From WQXF01 sp031552825 (GTDB lineage: Bacteria; Bacillota; Clostridia; Christensenellales; Aristaeellaceae), in the NCBI GenBank assembly GCA_031552825.1, contig JAVBMD010000009.1, forward strand, positions 102,520-166,519: 64,000 nucleotides of DNA, read 5' to 3'. The notes beneath the pieces are model-generated. The model worked only from the letters and a program-made list of their open reading frames with translations. It was not told where the DNA came from and did no database searches. Positions 56,720 to 64,000 of the stretch are shown here, piece by piece. Every line of letters starts with the position of its first letter. Positions within the stretch are counted from its first letter, which is position 1. Both the position numbers and the translations under genes were made by a program.

Positions 56720-58183
56720 TTACAGCGGCAGGTTGCCGTGCTTCTTGGGCGGGTTGGAATCGCGCTTGGAGGAAAGCATCTCCAGCGCGCCGAGGATCAC
56801 CTTGCGGGTGTCCTTGGGATCGATCACATCGTCAAGCAGCCCCGCCTCGGCGGCACGAACGCCATCGGCCACCTCGGCGGCATAGGCGGCGGCCAGCTCG
56901 GCGCGCGCTTGGATCGGGTCGCCCTTGGACTCGGCGATTTCCTTTTTGTTCAGCACCTGCACCGCCGCCTCCGGCGAGAGCGGCGCGATCACGGCGCCCG
57001 GCCAGGCGTAGCTGGCATCTGCGTTGGTCTTGCCGCCCAGCGCGATGTAGGCGGCGCCGATGGCCTTGCCGGTGACGACCGATACCTTGGCGGTGGTCGC
57101 CTCGGCATAGGCGTACAAAAGCTGCCCGGCGGCACGCAGCATCCCCAACTGGTTCTCGGGCTTTACGACCTTGAACCCATCGGTATCGATCAGCGTTACC
57201 AGCGGCAGGCTGTAGCAATCCGCGAAGCGGATAAACCGCGCCAGCTTGCGCGCCGCGCCGGGGCACAGCTCGCCGCCGCCGGTCGCCGCGATGGCCACCG
57301 TGCCGCCGCCAATGCGCGCCAGCCCGGTCACCGCCGAGGTATATCCCGCCGTCAGCTCCATAAAATCTCCGCCGTCGGCCAGTGCGCTGGCTAGCGCGCG
57401 CGCGTCGGCGGTCGCGGCGATCTCGCGCCCCAGATCAGCGGCCTCGTTGGCCGGGGCTTCCTCCAGATTGTTGCCGGGCAGCAGATCCATCAGCTTCTTG
57501 ACCAGCGCGAACGCCTCGGCTTCGCTCCCGGCCACCAGATGCGCGCCGCCCTGCTCGGCCACGGCAGCGGCGCCGCCGATCTCCTCGGGCGTCCAGTTCT
57601 TTTCAAAGGTGGAGGCAACCACCTGCGGGCCTGCGGCCATCAGCTGGCCGATGCCCTTGACCATGACCGTCACATCCATAAGCTGGCTGAGCATCGCCGA
57701 GCCGCCCACGCAGGGGCCGAGCACCAGCGCCACCATCGGCACCACGCCGGAAAGGCGCGCCACGCGGGCGAACACCTCGGCATAGGCCTCCAGCGCACCG
57801 GCGCCCTCGGTGAGGCGCGCACCGGCGCTGTCGCACAGCGCGATCACCGGCGCGCCGTTCTTCTTTGCCAAGCGCAGCACTTTGACGATTTTCTTGGCCA
57901 TCAGGCCGCTCATCGAGCCGCCCTTCACCGTGAAATCCTGCGAGAACAAGTAGACCGGGCGGCCGTCCATCGTGCCATAGCCGGTTACGACGCCCTCGAC
58001 CGCTCCGTCCTTGCCCAGCAGCGCGTCCAGCTCCACAAAGCTGTCGGCATCCAATAGCCCGGCGACACGCTCTCGCGCGGTCAGCTTGCCGGCCTTGGCC
58101 TGTTTCTCCAGCCGTGCAGGATCGCCGGCAAGAATCTTTTGCTTTCTCGCCTGCACCTGCTCTAAGGTTTGAATGGTGCTCAT
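56720..58183 (-). CDS. Acyl-CoA carboxyltransferase (MmdA-like)
   Basis: The 487-residue product is a crotonase-fold carboxyltransferase: KAGKLTARERVAGLLDADSFVELDALLG, GVVTGYGTMDGRPVYLFSQDFTVKGGSMS, DSAGARLTEGAGALEAYAEVFARV, and C-terminal GKAIGAAYIALGGKTNADASYAWPGAVIAPLSPEAAVQVLN. This is the 12S/MmdA family; the usual DSGGARIQEG is DSAGARLTEG here, so the acyl-CoA substrate (methylmalonyl-, malonyl- or glutaconyl-CoA) is uncertain. The ATG at 58183 follows GGAGGCG. It opens the Na+-decarboxylase operon that also carries an OadA-type carboxyltransferase. Confidence 0.9.
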   Translation of the reverse strand: MSTIQTLEQVQARKQKILAGDPARLEKQAKAGKLTARERVAGLLDADSFVELDALLGKDGAVEGVVTGYGTMDGRPVYLFSQDFTVKGGSMSGLMAKKIVKVLRLAKKNGAPVIALCDSAGARLTEGAGALEAYAEVFARVARLSGVVPMVALVLGPCVGGSAMLSQLMDVTVMVKGIGQLMAAGPQVVASTFEKNWTPEEIGGAAAVAEQGGAHLVAGSEAEAFALVKKLMDLLPGNNLEEAPANEAADLGREIAATADARALASALADGGDFMELTAGYTSAVTGLARIGGGTVAIAATGGGELCPGAARKLARFIRFADCYSLPLVTLIDTDGFKVVKPENQLGMLRAAGQLLYAYAEATTAKVSVVTGKAIGAAYIALGGKTNADASYAWPGAVIAPLSPEAAVQVLNKKEIAESKGDPIQARAELAAAYAAEVADGVRAAEAGLLDDVIDPKDTRKVILGALEMLSSKRDSNPPKKHGNLPL

Positions 58184-58352
58184 GCCGTGATCGCCTCCGT
58201 CAATCTCCATATTGCTTTGATGCATTGCACCGAAATGGTACAATGACCAATTTGCTCCGATTTCTTCTATTCCACATCGTTCCCCTATTTCCTGCCCCTA
58301 GAACAACTAGTTTGTGAATTTTTTTGCATATTTTGCGGGAGCCTCGCCAGCC

Positions 58353-58381
58353 TTGTATTTTTCGGCCACTTCTGGGATAAT
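58353..58381 (+). promoter_or_regulatory. Sigma-A promoter of the SH3 protein gene
   Basis: TTGTAT (58353-58358), a 17-base spacer and GATAAT (58376-58381), 32 bases before the ATG. The remaining 58184-58352 interval, between the divergent starts, holds a TTGTACC/GGTGCAA inverted repeat near 58240 but no clear promoter for the leftward operon. Confidence 0.7.
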
Positions 58382-58413
58382 AAGGCGATCGATCGCGGAA
58401 AGAGGGAAAACGC

Positions 58414-59322
58414 ATGTTCAAAAAAACAATCGCGGCGCTGTGTCTGTGCGCGCTGCTCTGCCCATCCGCCGCCTCGCTGGCAGGCAGCGGCGGGTATCTC
58501 CTCGCCAAGCCCCAGCAAGGCGCCTTTGTCATGATGCGCAGCAAGCCCAAGGGTTCGGTGATTGCGCGGTTCTTCCCCGGCGCGCCTGTCGTCGAGGCGG
58601 GCGATCGCAAGCAGGGCTGGATCAAGATAACGGTCGGCGATCGTGACGCCGCGCTGACCGGCTATGTCCCCGACCGGGATACGCTGCTCGATGCCGCGTC
58701 CGCCGACGACACGCTGTGCCGGGCGATGCCGCTGTACACCTCGCCGTTCTCCAGCTGGGCGCTCTACGCCGAACCGAGCAACGAAGCCCCCGCGCTGGCC
58801 ACCTTCGGCTTCGACGAGGTGATCCAATTGATGGGCATCTGCCGCAATTGGTGGATGGTGCGTTGCGGCGGCAAGATTGGCTTCATTCCCGCCGGTACGG
58901 AAAGCGTGCTGGAGGAAACGCTGGGCATTCTCCAGAGCGACGCGCCGGAGGGCACGCTCCCGCTGCGCGCCGAGCCGGACGAAGGCGCCGCCTCGCTGGG
59001 CGATTACTATCGCGGCACGCTGGCGCGCGTGCTGCCCGGTACGGACAAGGCGTGGGCAAAGGTTAACATTCGCGGCGCGGTGGGCTACCTGCCCAAGGCC
59101 GATCTGGATATCGGCGCCCAACCCGGCGACGCCACCCCGGCGCTGCCCACGCGAAAGGTGCCCGCCAACTGCCCGCTATGGGATCAGCCCGATACCGGCT
59201 CAATCCAGCGCGTCGGCCCAGCGCAGGAAAGCATCGCCACCGTTATTGGCAAGCTGGATGAGTGGTATCACGTGCGGCTTGGCAACGCGTACGGCTTTAT
59301 CGAGGCCTCGATCGTCGAATAG
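58414..59322 (+). CDS. Exported SH3-repeat protein
   Basis: The 302-residue product has a signal peptide (MFKKTIAALCLCALLCPSAASLAGS) and what appear to be three or four SH3-like repeats, each with the phrase pattern RSKPKGSVIARFFPGAPVVEAGDRKQGWIKITVGD, YAEPSNEAPALATFGFDEVIQLMGICRNWWMVRCGGKIGFIP, RAEPDEGAASLGDYYRGTLARVLPGTDKAWAKVNIRGAVGYLP and WDQPDTGSIQRVGPAQESIATVIGKLDEWYHVRLGNAYGFI. Such modules bind cell-wall components. No catalytic domain is seen. Confidence 0.82.
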   Translation: MFKKTIAALCLCALLCPSAASLAGSGGYLLAKPQQGAFVMMRSKPKGSVIARFFPGAPVVEAGDRKQGWIKITVGDRDAALTGYVPDRDTLLDAASADDTLCRAMPLYTSPFSSWALYAEPSNEAPALATFGFDEVIQLMGICRNWWMVRCGGKIGFIPAGTESVLEETLGILQSDAPEGTLPLRAEPDEGAASLGDYYRGTLARVLPGTDKAWAKVNIRGAVGYLPKADLDIGAQPGDATPALPTRKVPANCPLWDQPDTGSIQRVGPAQESIATVIGKLDEWYHVRLGNAYGFIEASIVE

Positions 59323-59339
59323 CGTCCGCGCAATAAAAA

Positions 59340-59368
59340 AACCTGCCTTCCATTCGCGAAAGCAGGTT
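59340..59368. terminator. Bidirectional terminator
   Basis: AACCTGC/GCAGGTT form a 7-bp stem with a long 15-base loop, flanked by AAAAAAA on the left and TTTTTTTG on the right. It serves the SH3 gene (+) and the exported-protein gene (-), whose stops face each other. Confidence 0.85.
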
Positions 59369-59377
59369 TTTTTGTTA

Positions 59378-60631
59378 TTATTGCGCAACCTTCCAGCGGT
59401 ATAGCAGCACTTCGGTGGCCTTCATGCCCTCCACGGTGATATGCAGCATGATGGCCTCGCCGTCGGCGGAATCCGGCACCGCCATCGCGTAGCGGACGGT
59501 TGCTTCCAAGTCACTGTAGACCTCCAGCAGCCCGAAGGGCGGCTGCGCGATGCTCTCGCCGGGCGCGTAGAGGATGGTCTGCGGCTCTTGGTAGGTTCCC
59601 TCCTCCTCTAAGCGGAAGTGGCTGAGCACATCGGTCAGCCCTTCCTCGACGCGCAGGCGGCGCGGCCCTTCGAAGTTAGGGTCTGTAATCAGCAGCGAAA
59701 GCAGCGTGCCGGGCTTGCCCTGCGCATCCAGCGCGAACTCAAACTCCAGCCCGGGATAGGTCATGCGCAGCGTGTCTCCGCCGCCGTCGCCGGAAACCCG
59801 TTCCTCGCCCTTCGGCGCGCCGAGCAGCGTGCGCACATCCTCGACGGTTTCGGTCAAAAAGTCCAGCCCGGAGAACACCAGATCCTCGCGGCCGAAAATC
59901 TCGGCATGCATCGGCGGGGGCAGATCGGCCTGCGGATTGTAGGCGGTGCTCGCGGCGATGTTTTGCACGGTTTGGATGCTCTCGCGCAGCTCGCCGTCCA
60001 AAATGGAATCGCCGAATCCGTACACGCGCAGGTCGGTCACATATCCGTCGCCAATGATATAGGAGATGCCGCACTCGGTATAAGCGTCGGCCTCCACCAT
60101 GGGCTGGCAGGCGACGTACTCGACGCTCAGCGCGCCGCGGGCGTCGCGCATAAGCAACCCCCACGAGGCTTCCGGCGCGTCGGCGCGTTCGTTCAAATCA
60201 TAGACGTACAGCGTCGCGAACTCCTGCGCGCCGGTCAGCGAAGGGTTGTTGTTCGGATACACGGTCAACAGCTCCGCCAGCGAGGTGCCCAGCCCCAGCC
60301 CGCGCGGCGCAAGCGCCTCCATATCGTTGAGCGTTATGCTCAGGATGGGGTTCACGTCGGTATTCAGCGTGGGCTCGCGGCTCTCGATGGTGTATTTTTG
60401 CAGCTGGATCAGGTAGGTCGCGTTGCCATCGGGATCGAAGGTGTCCTCGGGGCGATTGAGCACCGGCTCGTCGCGCACCTGCTGCCACAGCAAATCGCGC
60501 CACTGCAGAAGCTCGGCGGTGGACAGCGTGGCGGCCTGCGCCGCAGGAGCGACCGGCGCGTCATTGGCCAGCGCCATCATTGGCAGGCAAAGCGCGATCA
60601 GCAATACGGTCAAAATGCAGAGTTTCTTCAT
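59378..60631 (-). CDS. Exported protein of unknown function, downstream of pyk
   Basis: The 417-residue product has a signal peptide (MKKLCILTVLLIALCLPMMALANDAPV) and no recognised domain. The mature part is strand-rich with phrases such as SITLNDMEALAPRGLGLGTSLAELLTVYPNNN, VTDLRVYGFGDSILDGELRESIQTV, LVFSGLDFLTETVEDVRTLLGAP and LRRLRVEEGLTDVLSHFRL-like stretches, which read like repeated lineage-specific domains of a secreted sensor or wall protein. GGAGG lies six bases before the ATG at 60631, 38 bp after the pyk stop, so it is likely co-transcribed. Confidence 0.8.
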   Translation of the reverse strand: MKKLCILTVLLIALCLPMMALANDAPVAPAAQAATLSTAELLQWRDLLWQQVRDEPVLNRPEDTFDPDGNATYLIQLQKYTIESREPTLNTDVNPILSITLNDMEALAPRGLGLGTSLAELLTVYPNNNPSLTGAQEFATLYVYDLNERADAPEASWGLLMRDARGALSVEYVACQPMVEADAYTECGISYIIGDGYVTDLRVYGFGDSILDGELRESIQTVQNIAASTAYNPQADLPPPMHAEIFGREDLVFSGLDFLTETVEDVRTLLGAPKGEERVSGDGGGDTLRMTYPGLEFEFALDAQGKPGTLLSLLITDPNFEGPRRLRVEEGLTDVLSHFRLEEEGTYQEPQTILYAPGESIAQPPFGLLEVYSDLEATVRYAMAVPDSADGEAIMLHITVEGMKATEVLLYRWKVAQ

Positions 60632-60669
60632 GGTTAACCTCCTTCGAGCGAAGCGCTCATAGCGAAGCC

Positions 60670-62100
60670 TTATATTTCCCCGACGACTTGTGCCTTGATG
60701 AGGTTGGTGCGGCCCGGCATGCCGACCGGGATCCCCGCCGAAAGGATCACGAGATCGCCCTTGCTGACCAATCCCGCGCGCTCCACCGCCGCCACCGATT
60801 CCTCCATCAGCCCGTCGGTGCTGTGCGAGGAGCGCACCAGCAACGATTGCACGCCCCACACCACCGCCAGCTGGTGATAGACCTTCGCATCGTCGGTGGT
60901 AGCGACGATGACGCACTCCGGGCGGTACTTGGCCACGCTGCGCACCGTGTATCCGCTGCGCGTGGGGGTGATGATGGCCTTGGCGTTCAGGTCGGCGGCC
61001 ATGCTGTAGCAGGCGTAACTGACGGCGTTGGTGATGGTATTGCCGCCACCCAAGCAATCTTGGATGCCCGCGAGGTGGCGGTCGGCGTGCTGCTCGGCAA
61101 ACTCGGCGATGCGGGCCATGGCGCGCAGCGCCTCCAGCGGATACTTGCCCGAGGCGGTTTCGCCGGAGAGCATGACGGCGTCGGTGCCGTCCTCCACCGA
61201 GTTGGCCACATCGCTGACCTCGGCGCGGGTGGGGCGCGAATGGCGCATCATCGAATCGAGCATCTGCGTGGCGGTAATCACCGGCTTGCCCGCGATGTTG
61301 CATTTGCGGATAAAGGTCTTTTGCAGCACCGGCACTTCCTCCATGGCGACCTCCACGCCCAGATCGCCGCGCGCCACCATGATGCCATCGGCGGCGGCGA
61401 GGATGGCGTCGAAGTTATCCACGCCGGAGCGGTTCTCGATCTTGGCAAAGATGCCGATGTGCTCGGCATGGTTGGCGGCCAGCAGGGTGCGCAGCGCGGT
61501 TACGTCCTCGGCGCGGCACACGAAGGAGGCCGCGATCAGATCCACTCCCTGCTCGATGCCGAAGAGAATATCGTTGCGGTCCTGATCGGTAAGCGAAGGG
61601 ATGTGCAGATCCACGCCGGGTACCGCCACGCCCTTATGTTCGCCGAGGATGCCGCCCTCGATTACGCGGCAAATCACTTCCTCGTGCTTCTCTACGCGCA
61701 GCACCTCCAGCCCGATCAGCCCATCGTCGAGCAAGATGCGGTGGCCGGGCTTCACGTACCGGCACAGATCGGGATAACTGACCGAGACGCGCTCGGCGGT
61801 GCCTTTGATCTGCTTGGCGGTGAAGACAAACTGTTGCCCCGCCAGCAACTCCACCGGCGCGCCGCCCTCCAGCAGGCCGGTGCGAACCTCCGGCCCCTTG
61901 GTGTCGAGCATGATGGCTAGCGGCTTGCCCATCTCGGCGCGCATGCGCTTGATATTGGCGATGCGCTTGCCGTGCTCATTATAGTCGCCGTGGGACAGGT
62001 TCAGCCGAGCGACATTCATGCCCGATTCCAACATCGCGCTGAGCATTTCTTCGCTCTCACAGGCCGGTCCAACGGTGCAGACGATCTTTGTCTTGCGCAA
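60670..62100 (-). CDS. pyk: Pyruvate kinase
   Basis: Pyk converts phosphoenolpyruvate and ADP to pyruvate and ATP, the last step of glycolysis. The 476-residue product has RKTKIVCTVGPACES at the start, MNVARLNLSHGDYNEH, MLDTKGPEVRTG, IFAKIENRSGVDNFDAI (active-site Lys and Glu), ARGDLGVEV, TQMLDSMMRHSRPTRAEVSDVANSVEDGTDAVMLSGETA and the C-terminal regulatory domain. It starts with TTG at 62100, eight bases after AGGAGG. It lacks the extra PEP-utiliser domain of Bacillus pyruvate kinase. Confidence 0.98.
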   Translation of the reverse strand: MRKTKIVCTVGPACESEEMLSAMLESGMNVARLNLSHGDYNEHGKRIANIKRMRAEMGKPLAIMLDTKGPEVRTGLLEGGAPVELLAGQQFVFTAKQIKGTAERVSVSYPDLCRYVKPGHRILLDDGLIGLEVLRVEKHEEVICRVIEGGILGEHKGVAVPGVDLHIPSLTDQDRNDILFGIEQGVDLIAASFVCRAEDVTALRTLLAANHAEHIGIFAKIENRSGVDNFDAILAAADGIMVARGDLGVEVAMEEVPVLQKTFIRKCNIAGKPVITATQMLDSMMRHSRPTRAEVSDVANSVEDGTDAVMLSGETASGKYPLEALRAMARIAEFAEQHADRHLAGIQDCLGGGNTITNAVSYACYSMAADLNAKAIITPTRSGYTVRSVAKYRPECVIVATTDDAKVYHQLAVVWGVQSLLVRSSHSTDGLMEESVAAVERAGLVSKGDLVILSAGIPVGMPGRTNLIKAQVVGEI

Positions 62101-62319
62101 AAGGGATTCCTCCTCGTGTATTAAAAAAACTTACCCATGTTATAATCATATCACATCTTGCGCAAATTGAATAGCAAATTCACGCCAAAAATCGCCGCGC
62201 AAATCATGCCAAATCGCCGTGAAAAATTGGAGGAAAACCCTTTGCTCTCGTCGAATATTTTTATAAAGCATTTCATATTTTATGCCAACTCCCATTTTAT
62301 GCTAACGGAGGAACCCGAC

Positions 62320-63774
62320 ATGCGAAAGATTCTAGCCGTTTCACTGACCGTTTGCCTGTTGCTTTGCCTGTGCCTGCCCGCGCAGGCCGAAAAGAAAGCC
62401 GCGACGAAGCCCAAGCTCACCATCGCCAACGAACAGGCCAAGCTGTTGGTCGGCGATACGCTGCAAATTCAAGTCGCCTGCACCGACGATCAGCTCTTTC
62501 TGGGCGAGCTGACCTATACCCTGGATAAAACAAAGGCCGCCACCCTCGACGAGAAGGGCAACCTCACCGCGCTGGCCAAGGGTCAGGTAACGGTGCGCGT
62601 CGCCGCCGCCGACCACAAGCTTTCGGCGCGCAAGGTGTTCACCATTTCCGACCGGCCTGAGACCATCGAGCTCAAGCTTTCCAAAGAAAAAATTGTCGCC
62701 GGAAAGAGCGGCACCGTCACCGCCAAGGTGCTGCCCCGCTCGGTCACGGCGCGCGATGTCATCTGGAGCAGCAGCGATCCGGCCATCGCCACCATCAGCG
62801 AAAAGGGCAAAATTTCCACCCTCGCGCCCGGCAAGGTAACCTTCACCGCCACCAGCGCCGCCGATCCCGCCATCTCCGGCAGCATCGAGCTCAGCGTGGT
62901 GCGCTTGGCCTCCGCCGTGACGCTTGCGCCGGAAAAGACGGTGCTGCTCGTCGGGCAAACGCTGCAGCTACAGCCCGGCTTCGAGCCTGCGGATGTGACC
63001 AGCAACGAGCTGAAATACACCAGCAGCGCGCCCAAGTATGCCAGCGTCGACGAAACCGGCCTGATAACCGCGCTGCGCGCCGGAAAAAGCACCATCCGCG
63101 CCAAGGCCACCGACGGCAGCAACAAATCCGCCAAGATGACCGTCGAGGTACACCAACTGGTGACCGGTGTGCGCATGAAGCATCCGGAAACCCGCATCGG
63201 CGTGGGCGCCACCGCCACCATCGACGCCATCTTGGAGCCCAAGGACGCCACCAACCGCAACATGACTTGGGAAAGCAGCGACACTTCCATCGCCACGGTT
63301 TCCGGCACCACCAACCGGGTGCGCGTCAAAGCGCACGCGTGGGGCGACGCCACCATTACCGGCGTTACGGAGGACGGCGGCTTCACCACCAGCTTCGTGG
63401 CCCACGGCGGCGCGTACCGGCACGCGATCAAGGTGACGCAGTGCATCCTCGACGGCGAAGGCAAGCCGCGCCTGGTCTTCCGCAACGTTTCCAACTTGGA
63501 TATGGACGTAATCCGCTTCCAGCTCACCGGCACCGACGTGAACGGCCAAGCGGTCAATATGTCCTCGGCCGAGGATCCGCAGCGCCTGTACGGCTCCTAC
63601 AATGAGCCGGTGTACGCCGGGGAAAACACCCGCCACGGCTACTTCACCTTCCACAAGCCGACCCAGTTTATCGGACTGCAGACCGTGTCGGTGACCATCA
63701 CCGGTTTCGTGACCACCGATGGGTTTGAGTACGATATTCCCGAGGACGATTGGGAATGGCATAGTTCTATTTAA
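62320..63774 (+). CDS. Exported BIG2 (bacterial Ig-like) surface protein
   Basis: The 484-residue product has a signal peptide (MRKILAVSLTVCLLLCLCLPAQAEK) and four BIG2 domains marked by the recurring WSSSDPAIATISEKGKISTLAPGKVTFTATSA pattern (about residues 35-110, 117-200, 203-285 and 288-370). A C-terminal region of about 110 residues (YRHAIKVTQCILDGEGKPRLVFRNVSNLDMDVIRFQLTGTDVNG) has no assigned fold. No sortase or SLH anchor is visible. CGGAGG lies eight bases before the ATG. Confidence 0.88.
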   Translation: MRKILAVSLTVCLLLCLCLPAQAEKKAATKPKLTIANEQAKLLVGDTLQIQVACTDDQLFLGELTYTLDKTKAATLDEKGNLTALAKGQVTVRVAAADHKLSARKVFTISDRPETIELKLSKEKIVAGKSGTVTAKVLPRSVTARDVIWSSSDPAIATISEKGKISTLAPGKVTFTATSAADPAISGSIELSVVRLASAVTLAPEKTVLLVGQTLQLQPGFEPADVTSNELKYTSSAPKYASVDETGLITALRAGKSTIRAKATDGSNKSAKMTVEVHQLVTGVRMKHPETRIGVGATATIDAILEPKDATNRNMTWESSDTSIATVSGTTNRVRVKAHAWGDATITGVTEDGGFTTSFVAHGGAYRHAIKVTQCILDGEGKPRLVFRNVSNLDMDVIRFQLTGTDVNGQAVNMSSAEDPQRLYGSYNEPVYAGENTRHGYFTFHKPTQFIGLQTVSVTITGFVTTDGFEYDIPEDDWEWHSSI

Positions 63775-63783
63775 ATAACTAGA

Positions 63784-63816
63784 AAACGCCGGAGAACCTA
63801 ACGGTCTCTGGCGTTT
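63784..63816 (+). terminator. Terminator of the BIG2 gene (first hairpin)
   Basis: AAACGCC..GAGA and TCTC..GGCGTTT form an interrupted 11-bp stem followed by CAG, starting ten bases after the stop. Confidence 0.75.
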
Positions 63817-63825
63817 CAGACCATC

Positions 63826-63855
63826 AACAAACTCCCGCCTCGGCGGGAGTTTGTT
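63826..63855. terminator. Perfect 14-bp palindromic hairpin
   Basis: AACAAACTCCCGCC and GGCGGGAGTTTGTT form a 14-bp stem with a two-base centre. It probably acts as a second terminator. The bases just before it, ATCAACAAA, resemble the terminal repeat of the adjacent MITE-like element. Confidence 0.75.
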
Positions 63856-63860
63856 CAGTG

Positions 63861-64000
63861 TATCAACAAAGTAGTTTGATGCGTAGAGAAGGATTCCAAA
63901 GGGCGAGCGATAAGCCCTTTGGCCGCCCTTCGCAAAGGGTGGAATTCCTTACAAACCTTGCTTCAAGGCATTTCGCATCTGCGGATGCGACCAGGGCTTT
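63861..64000 (-). repeat. MITE-like structured repeat, inverted partial copy
   Basis: Starting TATCAACAAAGT at 63861, the next 140 bases match the reverse complement of the 19984-20170 element with only a few mismatches, then run off the window end. Two copies 44 kb apart and in opposite orientation show this is an interspersed family. Confidence 0.9.

Noticed and set aside
56720..58183. Acetyl-CoA carboxylase carboxyltransferase
   Set aside because: The operon contains OadB and OadG and no biotin carboxylase (AccC), so it belongs to a decarboxylase or transcarboxylase rather than to fatty acid synthesis.
60632..61303. N-terminal extension of the exported protein into the pyk gene
   Set aside because: The extra 224 codons lie antisense-frame within pyk; the signal peptide and ribosome binding site at 60631 define the start.

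Overview
The window comes from a GC-rich, spore-forming Firmicute, most likely an anaerobic member of the Clostridia (Christensenellales/Clostridiales type); the exact taxon cannot be read from the sequence. Supporting signs are a CIRCE/HrcA heat-shock cluster, spore maturation genes spmA and spmB, an AbrB-type regulator with a Cys-pair tail, a Gin-like anti-sigma-G protein, an NfnAB electron-bifurcating pair, a Na+-pumping decarboxylase cluster, Firmicutes-type galK/galT, GGAGG ribosome binding sites and many sigma-A promoters with 17-bp spacers. I see no tRNA, rRNA, CRISPR array, prophage or transposase gene; the only stable RNA is the SRP RNA.

1-8,200 is the heat-shock cluster, read leftwards from a CIRCE-controlled promoter: hrcA-grpE-dnaK-dnaJ, then prmA-rsmE-mtaB. 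A small cysteine-rich repeat protein on the opposite strand splits it between dnaJ and prmA. 8,200-19,200 is also leftward: capF-capG (UDP-N-acetyl-L-fucosamine pathway), a glycosyltransferase, a YhhN membrane protein, lepA, a YbjQ protein, hemW and two tandem DUF5050 beta-propeller-like proteins. 19,200-23,800 holds an LUD-domain gene, a structured MITE-like repeat, rplJ-rplL with an L10 leader, a ComB-family phosphatase, spmAB and the AbrB-like regulator. 23,900-29,400 carries yhbY, obgE, nfnAB, an sdpRI-type regulator/immunity pair, a structured GC-rich block and the SRP RNA.

29,400-32,500 contains divergent galK and galT. 32,600-38,900 has two small unknown membrane-associated proteins, the Gin-like gene, unknowns, pepF, an MFS transporter and a membrane protein. 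39,000-42,800 holds a GNAT acetyltransferase, then a FIST sensor protein next to a hybrid histidine kinase. 42,800-48,800 has a YhcN-like lipoprotein, a TGS-uridine-kinase fusion, a BaiN-like flavoprotein, an RpiR regulator and an orphan DUF4143 ATPase. 48,800-53,000 encodes two VanW proteins diverging from an O-antigen-ligase-like protein.

53,000-58,200 is a five-gene Na+-translocating decarboxylase operon with one membrane pump but two different carboxyltransferase genes. 58,400-63,800 holds an SH3-type exported protein, pyruvate kinase with an exported protein downstream, and a BIG2 surface protein. The window ends inside a second, inverted copy of the MITE-like repeat.

Most features are core housekeeping. 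The accessory observations most worth following are the 23-cysteine repeat protein, the structured repeat family and the terminator it appears to have duplicated, the FIST-hybrid kinase pair, and the decarboxylase cluster with two carboxyltransferases.
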